Positions 35,369 through 42,832 of a DNA stretch of 64,000 nt are shown here, piece by piece. Position 1 is the stretch's first letter. The number at the start of each line of letters is the position of its first letter. Origin of the DNA: Bacteroidota bacterium (GTDB lineage: Bacteria; Bacteroidota; Bacteroidia; UKL13-3); the NCBI GenBank assembly GCA_947457395.1, contig CANGVA010000009.1, forward strand, positions 44,542 to 108,541. Direction: 5' to 3'. The notes beneath the pieces were generated by a model. That model was not told where the DNA came from, searched no databases, and saw nothing but the letters and a program-made list of their open reading frames with translations. The translations under genes and the position numbers were made by a program.

Positions 35369-36485
35369 AGCCTAATGCTGTATGAAGATCTGGTAGCTTT
35401 CCTATTTCCTTCATAAACCTGAAATGGGACTGAATCGCACCGAACAGTGTGCGGTTTTCATGATAGGGTACACCAAACTCCTTTGCAGTAGCTTTAACAA
35501 TAATTGAAATGGCAGGATAATGTACATGCGATATTTTAGGAAACAGATGATGCTCTATCTGATAATTTAATCCGCCTACATACCATGATAGCCATTTGTT
35601 TGCCGGTGCAAAATTTACAGTTGTTTGCAATTGATGTATGGCCCAGTCTGTTTCAATAACTCCTGTTGAGTTTGGCAGCGGGTGTGCTGTGTGCTCAAGG
35701 GTATGTGCCAGTTGAAATATGACAGTTAAAATAATTCCTGCAACAAAATGCATCAGCATAAAACCAGTGATGATTTGAATCATCGGTATTTGACAATAAA
35801 AATATGGAATGCCAATTACGGTAGTAAAGTAAAGAACTTTGATGGCAATTATCTTAATAAGAGAAAAAGCTTTTTCAACTGAAGTCTGGGCATTTACCCC
35901 ATTTCTAGAAAACTGTACAAATTGCACAAAATCCTTGAACAGCGCCCAGTAGAGTGTGAGCAATCCATAGAACAGGATGGCATATATCCATTGAAAGCGA
36001 TGGAACCATTTGATTTTTGTATGCGGAGAAAATTTAAGTATAAGCCTGTCTTCAATATCTTCATCTATATGTGTGATATTGGTATAGGTATGATGCAGAA
36101 TATTGTGTTGCAGTTTCCAGTTTAGCACAGAACCACCAATGGCATTGAGTGTGTGTCCCATCAGAAAGTTAATTGTTTTATTGGGGGAGTAGGAGCCATG
36201 GTTAGCATCATGCATAACACTCATACCAATGCCGGCAATTCCAATTCCCATCAAAAACCAAATGGAAAGTGCTAATGGCAATGTGGGCGTAAAAAATATG
36301 AGGATTAAAAAGGGAATGAAATAAGTACTAAGTAGAATAATTGATTTTATGTACATGCGCCTATCGGCATATTTGCTTAGATTATTTTCATGAAAATACC
36401 CGTCAACTCTTTTCTTTAGCGTTGAGAAGAAAAGGCTCTTTTCGTTTGGTGCAAATTTAATTTGTTGTTTTAGCGGAGTTTTCAT
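35367..36485 (-). CDS. Membrane acyl-lipid fatty acid desaturase (delta-6-like)
   Basis: Membrane di-iron desaturase of 372 residues. Histidine boxes: HDANH near 92-96, HNILHH near 127-132 and QIEHH near 320, the last being the front-end desaturase (delta-6/delta-5) form with Gln as first ligand; between them four or so hydrophobic segments. It introduces a double bond into acyl chains of lipids or acyl-CoA using reduced ferredoxin or cytochrome b5-type donors; no cytochrome b5 domain is fused. Start at the ATG at 36485 (MKTPLKQQIKFAPNEK). It lies 66 bases downstream of the thioesterase gene on the same strand. Confidence 0.9.
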   Translation of the reverse strand: MKTPLKQQIKFAPNEKSLFFSTLKKRVDGYFHENNLSKYADRRMYIKSIILLSTYFIPFLILIFFTPTLPLALSIWFLMGIGIAGIGMSVMHDANHGSYSPNKTINFLMGHTLNAIGGSVLNWKLQHNILHHTYTNITHIDEDIEDRLILKFSPHTKIKWFHRFQWIYAILFYGLLTLYWALFKDFVQFVQFSRNGVNAQTSVEKAFSLIKIIAIKVLYFTTVIGIPYFYCQIPMIQIITGFMLMHFVAGIILTVIFQLAHTLEHTAHPLPNSTGVIETDWAIHQLQTTVNFAPANKWLSWYVGGLNYQIEHHLFPKISHVHYPAISIIVKATAKEFGVPYHENRTLFGAIQSHFRFMKEIGKLPDLHTALG

Positions 36486-36551
36486 TGAATATGAACAATA
36501 CAACTCACAAGATATGATAAACAATTCAAATTACAGCAATCAGTAATTTCT

Positions 36552-36986
36552 CTAATCAATATCAGTTGTTTTTTTTACATATAACCCTTGCACCCAGTCA
36601 GGTATTGCCATAGCTCTGCCATTTTGCAGTTCTACAAGTGTAAAATTAAAATAGCCTTTACAGCAAAGCTTTCCTGATTGTTTATTCAGGATTTCAAACT
36701 CAACTTTTACATCGTTCTTGCGTACCTCCATTATTCTTGTTCTTACGCGCATGGTATCGCCTAGTTTCAATGCACGTTTATATTCAATAAAACAACTACT
36801 GGCAACCCAGCCCAGCCCTTTTTCTAAGTAAACATGCATGGGGTTTCCATAGCAGCGTTCCATCTGATCATATCTTGCTGCCAGCACATAATCCAGATAA
36901 CGTGTGCTGTGCACGTGTTGAAACATATCTATATCATCAGGTCTTACCTGCAATTCCGTTTCATAAAAAGTTGTATTGAGTTCCAT
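36552..36986 (-). CDS. Acyl-CoA thioesterase (4HBT hot-dog fold, YbgC/FadM-like)
   Basis: A 144-residue single hot-dog-fold enzyme hydrolysing acyl-CoA thioesters. Seen: ETELQVRPDDIDMFQHVHSTRYLDYVLAARYDQ, where the conserved Asp of the active site sits in RPDDIDMFQHVHS and the His/Asn pair follows; CFIEYKRALKLGDTMRVRTRI is the second strand-helix block. Its ATG overlaps the stop of the PqqB-like gene in TAATG, so the two are translated together. Placed before the desaturase gene, which suggests membrane lipid adjustment (inference). Confidence 0.88.
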   Translation of the reverse strand: MELNTTFYETELQVRPDDIDMFQHVHSTRYLDYVLAARYDQMERCYGNPMHVYLEKGLGWVASSCFIEYKRALKLGDTMRVRTRIMEVRKNDVKVEFEILNKQSGKLCCKGYFNFTLVELQNGRAMAIPDWVQGLYVKKTTDID

Positions 36987-37891
36987 TATTTTAATTGAAT
37001 GATTTGACCTTGCTCAGCAACCCGGAATCCATTATTGCTAATCATTATCTGTTCCGGGCTATTTTTGTGCAATAGGGGATTTGTATGATTTAAATGGATG
37101 AAATATATCTTTGAGCTAGCAGTGTTAAACACGCGCATGCTCTCTGTTACCAGCGGATGTGGCACCTCTTCCATATTTCTGCCGGGCAATTCAGATGCAC
37201 TCCAGAAAGTGGCATCTACAAAGGCCATATCAAGATTGTTTACCAATGCACTTGCATCTGTTTTCCATTTTTCCCATTTGTCAATATCCGGTAGGTAAAG
37301 TATGCGCTTTACGCCAGCATGAATGATGAACGCGGCTGTTTCACTAAATTCATCACGATGAGGAACAGTTAGTGCTATTACCTTTAAATCATTCATAAGT
37401 TCTTTTGTGCTATCTGCAGTCATTGGTATCAGCTGTATGTTTCTTAGCTGCACAAGTTGGCTCCATGGACCGTTATTTTCAAGATAGTATTGCATACGTG
37501 GCAGCACATATACCGGTACAGATTTGCTTCCCATGGCTTCTCTTCCGAGATGCATTAATCCGGCATAATGGCCCATATGCGCGTGGGTTAAAAAGACTCC
37601 TGCAAGGTTAATGGAATCATTTGTTTTTTGTTGCAGTAACTGCCATTGTTCCTTGAAATCAGGCGTGATGTCAAACAGCCATGCCTTGTTGGCACTTCGA
37701 TTAATAATGGCGATGCAGGAAACCCATCGCTTGTTTTCAGTATTGTTCCACGCTTCATTACAGCATGCTTTCTTGCATCCGGCTTGGGGATATCCGCCAT
37801 CCTGCGCTGTACCCAATACCATTAACTCTAGCTGCTGTGCCCGCAGCGGTATGTAAAGCAACAGGAAAGCAATTAGATAAATGGTTTTCAT
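36986..37891 (-). CDS. Secreted PqqB-like metallo-beta-lactamase-fold protein
   Basis: A 301-residue MBL-fold protein with a signal peptide (1-19). Near the start are Cys-rich GTAQDGGYPQAGCKKACC. The metal motif reads HAHMGH at 103-108: the usual HxHxDH with Asp replaced by Gly. Later ligand regions are VPHRDEFSETAAFII (~185) and YLPDIDKW with Asp, and IHLNHTNPLLH near 265. It is closest to PqqB-annotated MBL proteins; no other pqq genes are nearby, so it is unlikely to make PQQ. Operon order on the minus strand is zinc-ribbon gene, this gene (4-base gap), thioesterase, desaturase. Confidence 0.8.
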   Translation of the reverse strand: MKTIYLIAFLLLYIPLRAQQLELMVLGTAQDGGYPQAGCKKACCNEAWNNTENKRWVSCIAIINRSANKAWLFDITPDFKEQWQLLQQKTNDSINLAGVFLTHAHMGHYAGLMHLGREAMGSKSVPVYVLPRMQYYLENNGPWSQLVQLRNIQLIPMTADSTKELMNDLKVIALTVPHRDEFSETAAFIIHAGVKRILYLPDIDKWEKWKTDASALVNNLDMAFVDATFWSASELPGRNMEEVPHPLVTESMRVFNTASSKIYFIHLNHTNPLLHKNSPEQIMISNNGFRVAEQGQIIQLK

Positions 37892-37895
37892 TTGG

Positions 37896-38267
37896 TTATT
37901 TTTCGTCTTTTCTTTTTACCAGCATAAAGTAATCATGCTCCAATGGCAGATAACCAAACTCGTAACAAAAAACATAGGTTGCACCGGCCTTGGTTGTGTA
38001 GGTATGCGTATGGTAGGTAAAACTAAATCCTTTATCTAGTAATTTCTGTCTGGTAGTTTTTGATTTTCCCTCAACCGGATCAATCAGCGCTTCAATAATT
38101 TTCCTGTTTTTTCTTAGTGCATTGTTGATATTGCGCATATGTGTGGTATCCGCCTTGAGTTGGTTATTGTAGGTGGTGCGACACTGGTCATCGCAAAACT
38201 TTTTATCGGCACGCCCTTTTAATTCGCTTCCGCAACTCAAACAGGTTTTCGTATTTTTGGTCTTCAT
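37896..38267 (-). CDS. Small zinc-ribbon protein of unknown function
   Basis: A 123-residue protein. The N-terminus has CLSCGSELKGRADKKFCDDQC (C9-x2-C12 and C26-x3-C30), a DUF2116-type zinc ribbon. The rest (FSFTYHTHTYTTKAGATYVFCYEFGYLPLEHDYFMLVKR) is an uncharacterised beta-rich tail. Four bases separate its stop from the PqqB-like start, so it is the first gene of that operon. Zinc ribbons of this form are often DNA- or protein-binding; the function cannot be stated. The ATG at 38267 fits the motif directly. Confidence 0.7.
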   Translation of the reverse strand: MKTKNTKTCLSCGSELKGRADKKFCDDQCRTTYNNQLKADTTHMRNINNALRKNRKIIEALIDPVEGKSKTTRQKLLDKGFSFTYHTHTYTTKAGATYVFCYEFGYLPLEHDYFMLVKRKDEK

Positions 38268-38454
38268 CTGCGTTTCTGAACTTGGCTTGTAAAACGAATA
38301 TAGTAAAATTGGGCTATTTTATGTGGCTGAGATGGGCGTTCTCACATAATGCATTATTCTAAAAAACCAAAAGCGTGCTTTTTACCTCATTTATGTGAAC
38401 AATTTGTAGATTAACGAATAATCGAGCAGCCTATTTTGCGTGAAATTTGAACAC

Positions 38455-38991
38455 ATGATTCTTTCCGACAAGCGTATTTTAGAAGAAATCGAAAAAGGCA
38501 ATATACTTATTGAACCTTTTAAGAGAGAGTACCTGGGCACCAATTCATATGACGTGCATTTGGGTCGTTACCTTGGAACCTATAAAGACCGCGTGCTGGA
38601 TGCACGTGAGCACAATAAGATTGAAATTTTTGAAATACCCACTGATGGTTTCGTGCTGCAACCCAACACGCTTTATCTGGGTGTAACGGGAGAGTATACC
38701 GAAACGCATGCGCACGTGCCTTTTTTGGAAGGCAAATCAAGTACAGGTCGTTTGGGAATTGATATTCATGCCACGGCAGGTAAAGGAGATGTTGGTTTTT
38801 GTAATACATGGACTCTTGAAATTTCCTGCGCGCAACCGGTAAGAATTTATGCAGGCATGCCTATTGGACAGCTTATTTATTTTGCAGTAGAAGGTGACAT
38901 TGAAACCATGTACAACAGCAAGAAAAATGCTAAGTATAATAAGCGCACAGTGAAACCGGTGGAAAGTATGATGTGGAAGAATAAATTCTAG
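38455..38991 (+). CDS. dcd: dCTP deaminase
   Basis: Converts dCTP to dUTP in pyrimidine deoxynucleotide supply. 178 residues from the ATG at 38455 (MILSDKRILEEI); an upstream GTG is ignored because the family start is MILSD. Motifs: EYLGTNSYDVHLG, FVLQPNTLYLG, the catalytic region EGKSSTGRLGIDIHATAGKGDVGF and PIGQLIYF. The Ser/Arg/Glu set of the active site (KSSTGR, Glu in the FLEGKSS) is intact. Monocistronic on the plus strand, convergent with the flavin reductase gene. It is the mono-functional, not the dCTP deaminase-dUTPase, form as far as length tells. Confidence 0.93.
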   Translation: MILSDKRILEEIEKGNILIEPFKREYLGTNSYDVHLGRYLGTYKDRVLDAREHNKIEIFEIPTDGFVLQPNTLYLGVTGEYTETHAHVPFLEGKSSTGRLGIDIHATAGKGDVGFCNTWTLEISCAQPVRIYAGMPIGQLIYFAVEGDIETMYNSKKNAKYNKRTVKPVESMMWKNKF

Positions 38992-38997
38992 TGGTAT

Positions 38998-39918
38998 TTA
39001 GATTGTCGTATCGCTGCTCAGTAACACTTTCCATGCCCCTTGTACTTCTTTTCTGAGCAAAAGTTCATGTGCAAGTTTGTGTAATTCCGTCTTCAATTCC
39101 TCTCCGGAATATTGATGTAGTATGGTCTGCAATTGTTTATTCATTCTAATATAAACTTCAATGCTATCTTTATCCGGTAGTATCTCAGTATTACCCAGCA
39201 TGCCCAGATCGTTTCCTGTTAAAATAGTGCTCTTTCTAATTTCTTCAGGCAGGGCATCAACACCCATTCCCAGTGTTGTAAGTGGCTTGGGCACCTCAAA
39301 TAATGCATCTCCATGCGCGCGTGCATACCAATCGCCCCCCATCCTGGCAACCAGATCTATTTTTTCCTGATCTATTTTACCAACGGCATTTATTACATCT
39401 ATATTGATGTGCACCAATTTAATTTCACAAATCACCAGATTCCCTGCACCTCCTTCATTACCTAGTGGCAGTACTTGATTAACCGCACATTCCATTTGCA
39501 CAGGTGATTCTTTAACACGTGGTGGTTTGATGCTTATTGATGGTTCCTGAGTAAAACCTGATTTGATAAATTCGTTAACCTGTTTGGGGTATTCTGTGCT
39601 GCTTAAACTTGTTTGCTGCACCATATCGTAATTAACCATATTGATGCATACCTCAGGTACTTCCAGCACATTTTCCAGCGTATGTTTGGTGGTATTATCA
39701 CGCCCTCTTCTGGCAGGAGAAAATATGACTACCGGAGGATTGGAGCTAAAAATATTAAAGAAGCTAAACGGACTTAAATTTATTTGGCCTTCCTTATCAA
39801 TGGTGCTTGCAAAACAAATAGGACGTGGCGCAATGGCCCCCTGCAGTAGCCCCTGCACGTCCATCACTTTCATTTCTTTTAACTCGTAGGTCCTGAATTG
39901 TTGTTCTCTTTTGCTCAT
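38998..39918 (-). CDS. Flavin reductase family protein (split-barrel FMN-binding)
   Basis: A 306-residue cytoplasmic flavoprotein of the flavin reductase/RutF-like split-barrel family, which reduces FMN with NAD(P)H. Core at ~15-200: LLQGAIAPRPICFASTIDKEGQINLSPFSFFNIFSSNPPVVIFSP (FMN-binding), NTLENVLEVPEVCINMV and AGNLVICEIKLVHINIDV. A C-terminal ~100-residue extension is of unknown use and is usual in this subfamily. The ATG at 39918 starts it. No oxygenase neighbour, so its electron partner is not in the window. Confidence 0.86.
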   Translation of the reverse strand: MSKREQQFRTYELKEMKVMDVQGLLQGAIAPRPICFASTIDKEGQINLSPFSFFNIFSSNPPVVIFSPARRGRDNTTKHTLENVLEVPEVCINMVNYDMVQQTSLSSTEYPKQVNEFIKSGFTQEPSISIKPPRVKESPVQMECAVNQVLPLGNEGGAGNLVICEIKLVHINIDVINAVGKIDQEKIDLVARMGGDWYARAHGDALFEVPKPLTTLGMGVDALPEEIRKSTILTGNDLGMLGNTEILPDKDSIEVYIRMNKQLQTILHQYSGEELKTELHKLAHELLLRKEVQGAWKVLLSSDTTI

Positions 39919-40052
39919 GATTCCATTTGTTATGTTTTTGTTTCCAATGGGTTTGATTATGCGAGACGATTTGCATATTTCATGTGCAATAATAAAAAAG
40001 AAAGGGAAGACAAAGATGCTGTCTCCCCGCTTTATTCTTTTTAATAATCGTA

Positions 40053-40448
40053 TTAGTTGTTTTTTTCTACGGAGACTTCCTCAAGCTTTTCTGTATCGGG
40101 GTTTAATGTAAAACGCACATACATCAGGGCATCATCACCTTTATAAACTCCAAAGGTTTGTACCCAGCCATTGTTTGTTTCTGAGGCTTTTTTGATTTGT
40201 GTATTTTTTGGAATACGTACATGGGTTTTCATCAAATCATTCAATTCAGCAGGTTTAACTTGGCGCTCTATGGTATCGCATACGAATACTACATTGTCTT
40301 GCGCAAAAGCCGTCATGTCGAATTTAAGGAATGCGGTTTTTAATTCATGCTCTTTCTTAAATGAGTCATACTCCTTCATTTGCGTTTGGGCAAAAATGGA
40401 ATTGCAAAACAGCATAACCAAAGCAAGTTTCATAGCTAATATTTTCAT
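40053..40448 (-). CDS. Secreted protein of unknown function
   Basis: A 131-residue protein with a signal peptide: MKILAMKLALVMLFCNSIFAQ. The mature part (MKEYDSFKKEHELKTAFLKFDMTAFAQDNVV...) has no family motif I recognise; it ends GVYKGDDALMYVRFTLNPDTEKLEEVSVEKNN. Start at the ATG at 40448; a GTG precedes it by one codon. It is divergent from the TonB receptor, 125 bases away, and so could share control with it (inference). Confidence 0.65.
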   Translation of the reverse strand: MKILAMKLALVMLFCNSIFAQTQMKEYDSFKKEHELKTAFLKFDMTAFAQDNVVFVCDTIERQVKPAELNDLMKTHVRIPKNTQIKKASETNNGWVQTFGVYKGDDALMYVRFTLNPDTEKLEEVSVEKNN

Positions 40449-40532
40449 CACTTGTTTATTAAGATTGACAAAGGTATTTCATATTTCATGCCAAAGCCAT
40501 CTGCTAAGGTAAACTTATTCACAAGTTATAAA

Positions 40533-40548
40533 TTTAGACATATCTAAA
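40533..40548. promoter_or_regulatory. Palindromic operator TTTAGACATATCTAAA
   Basis: TTTAGA and TCTAAA are exact inverted arms around CATA. The element lies 9-24 bases upstream of the -7 box, where the -33 box should be, so a bound protein would block RNA polymerase. The arms resemble DtxR/MntR-family metalloregulator boxes (inference from general form). Confidence 0.5.
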
Positions 40549-40556
40549 AATAAATT

Positions 40557-40564
40557 TATATTTG
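40557..40564 (+). promoter_or_regulatory. -7 promoter box TATATTTG of the TonB receptor gene
   Basis: Exact TAnnTTTG match, ending ten bases before the GTG at 40574, which implies a leader of only a few bases. It also contains the TTG at 40562, which is therefore not a start. Confidence 0.5.
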
Positions 40565-40573
40565 CTAAAAAAA

Positions 40574-42820
40574 GTGATAAGAATAGTTTTATTCATATGT
40601 GTATTAATGGCACCTGCTATTTTATTGGCACAGGCTGCTATATCAGGTATAGTCAAGGGTGATGATGGCTTACTGGCAGGTGTCTATGTAAAATGCGGTG
40701 GCCATAAGATAGGTGCAGTTACCGATGCAAATGGATATTTCATTATAGATGATTTGGATGCAGGTGCTCATTTCCTGGAATTTAGTTTGCTTGGTTATGA
40801 AAAGCAGGTAACTAAAGTAAACTTGAAATCCGGAGAGCGGAAACAACTGGATGTAATGCTTAAACCAAGTCCGTCTTCGCTGAACGAAGTTGTGATAAGC
40901 GGCACAATGAAGGAAGTTAGTAAACTTCAGTCTCCTGTTCCGGTTGAAATTTATACACCTAAGTTTTTTCAGCGTAATCCTACATCAAATATGTTTGATG
41001 CATTGCAAATGATAAATGGGGTTCAGCCAACCATGAACTGTAATGTTTGTAATACGGGCGATATACATATGAACGGTATGGATGGCCCTTATACCATGAT
41101 CTTAATTGATGGAATGCCGATTGTGAGCGCTTTATCAACCGTTTATGGTCTCTCTGGTATTCCAAATTCAATGATAGAACGCATAGAAATAGTTAAAGGT
41201 CCTGCATCAACCTTATATGGTTCAGAGGCAGTAGCAGGTTTAATCAATGTAATTACAAAGAAGCCTGAAAAAGCGGCTCCATTTACTTTTGATATGTATG
41301 GTACAACCTATGATGAATGGAATTTTGATGCCGGTATGGGATATCATTTTAAAAAAGTTAGCGGTTTTTTTTCAGCCAATTTTTTTCATTTCAATAGGGT
41401 ATGGGATAAAAATCAGGATCAGTTCACAGACTTGACTTTGCAGAAACGTTTTTCGGCTTTCAACAAACTTACTTTTAAACGCAGGCAAAACAAGGAAGCA
41501 TCACTGGCTTTCAGGTTTTTTAATGAAGATCGCTGGGGCGGACAAACGCACTGGACAGAGCAGTGGAAAGGAACCGACAGTATTTATGGTGAGTCTATTC
41601 AAACCAATCGTTTTGAAGCATTGGCTTCTTACGCACTGCCTGTTCAGGAGAAGATAAAGATTACAGCATCCTACAATTATCATTATCAGCATTCATGGTA
41701 TGGTACCATGCCATACTTCGGACGCCAGCATGTAGCTTTCGCACAATTGCTCTGGGATAAAAAAATTGGCTTACGGCATGATCTCTTAAGTGGTGTTACT
41801 TACAGACATACTTTTTATGATGATAATTCTGTTGCAACCCAAACGGCAACAGGTGCCGGCAAGCCGGCCATTAATTATTTGCCAGGATTATTTGTTCAAG
41901 ATGAAATCTCACTGCATAAAAAACACAAATTGCTATTTGGCATGCGCTATGATTATTTTAATAATCATGGAAGCATATTTTCGCCCAGAGTTAATTATAA
42001 ATGGACCCCTGCTAGTAATCATACCCTTCGCTTCACAGCAGGCAACGGCTTTCGGGTGGTGAACTTGTTTACAGAAGACCACGCAGCTCTGTCAGGAGCA
42101 AGAGATGTAGTAATTGCAGAGCGATTAAAACCGGAAGAATCATGGAATGTAAACCTCAATCATCAGTGGCTGCTTCATTTTAATATGGCATTTCTTACTT
42201 TAGATGCTACCCTGTTTTACACGTATTTCAGCAACCGTATTTTGGCTAATTATGATCAGGATCCAACAAAAATAATTTATGCAAACCTTAAAGGGAATGC
42301 CATCTCGCGCGGTTTTTCTTGTAATGCAGATATGAACTTTACGTTCCCTCTTAAGCTAAATGCAGGTATTACGCTAATGAATGTGTTCAAAAGAGAGCAA
42401 GATGCAGATGGTAATTTTACCACCTCACAGCAGATTCATGCTCCCGGATTTTCAGGCACTTTTCAGGTATCTTATACTTTCACAAGATTGGGTTTGCGCT
42501 GTGATTGGACAGGGCAAGTTTATGGCCCCATGCGCTTGCCGGTGGTACCTAATGATTTCAGACCCGAGTACTCGCCATGGTTTAGTTTACAGAATATTCA
42601 ATTCACTAAAATCTATAAGAATTATGAGTGGTATGGTGGTATAAAAAACATCTTCAATTTTATGCCGGAAAACCCCATCCTGCGACCTTTTGATCCGTTT
42701 GATAAATCAGCAGATGACGTAGTTAGTAATCCAAACGGATATCGTTTTGATCCGAGTTACAATTTTGCACCCCTGCAGGGTATCCGGTTTTTTGCGGGTT
42801 TCAGATATATGTTAAGGTGA
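40574..42820 (+). CDS. TonB-dependent outer-membrane receptor with CNVC plug motif
   Basis: A 748-residue outer-membrane transporter taking up a substrate with TonB energy. Signal peptide 1-20 (ending LLAQ), a CarboxypepD-regulatory-like domain ~22-97 (GIVKGDDGLLAGVYVKCGG), plug ~105-225 with IVKGPASTLYGSEAVAGLINVITKKPE, and the beta barrel to the C-terminal GIRFFAGFRYMLR. Its plug carries MNCNVCNTGDIHMNGMDG with C156 and C159, a motif seen in a recurring Bacteroidota subgroup annotated as ferrienterochelin/colicin-type receptors. The substrate is not known; a metal chelate is inferred from the operator-like palindrome. The GTG start follows the promoter at once. Confidence 0.93.
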   Translation: MIRIVLFICVLMAPAILLAQAAISGIVKGDDGLLAGVYVKCGGHKIGAVTDANGYFIIDDLDAGAHFLEFSLLGYEKQVTKVNLKSGERKQLDVMLKPSPSSLNEVVISGTMKEVSKLQSPVPVEIYTPKFFQRNPTSNMFDALQMINGVQPTMNCNVCNTGDIHMNGMDGPYTMILIDGMPIVSALSTVYGLSGIPNSMIERIEIVKGPASTLYGSEAVAGLINVITKKPEKAAPFTFDMYGTTYDEWNFDAGMGYHFKKVSGFFSANFFHFNRVWDKNQDQFTDLTLQKRFSAFNKLTFKRRQNKEASLAFRFFNEDRWGGQTHWTEQWKGTDSIYGESIQTNRFEALASYALPVQEKIKITASYNYHYQHSWYGTMPYFGRQHVAFAQLLWDKKIGLRHDLLSGVTYRHTFYDDNSVATQTATGAGKPAINYLPGLFVQDEISLHKKHKLLFGMRYDYFNNHGSIFSPRVNYKWTPASNHTLRFTAGNGFRVVNLFTEDHAALSGARDVVIAERLKPEESWNVNLNHQWLLHFNMAFLTLDATLFYTYFSNRILANYDQDPTKIIYANLKGNAISRGFSCNADMNFTFPLKLNAGITLMNVFKREQDADGNFTTSQQIHAPGFSGTFQVSYTFTRLGLRCDWTGQVYGPMRLPVVPNDFRPEYSPWFSLQNIQFTKIYKNYEWYGGIKNIFNFMPENPILRPFDPFDKSADDVVSNPNGYRFDPSYNFAPLQGIRFFAGFRYMLR

Positions 42821-42832
42821 GTAGTTGGTGAT

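Noticed and set aside
40562..40564. TTG as start of the TonB receptor
   Set aside because: It is part of the exact TATATTTG box; the GTG at 40574 gives a proper signal peptide.
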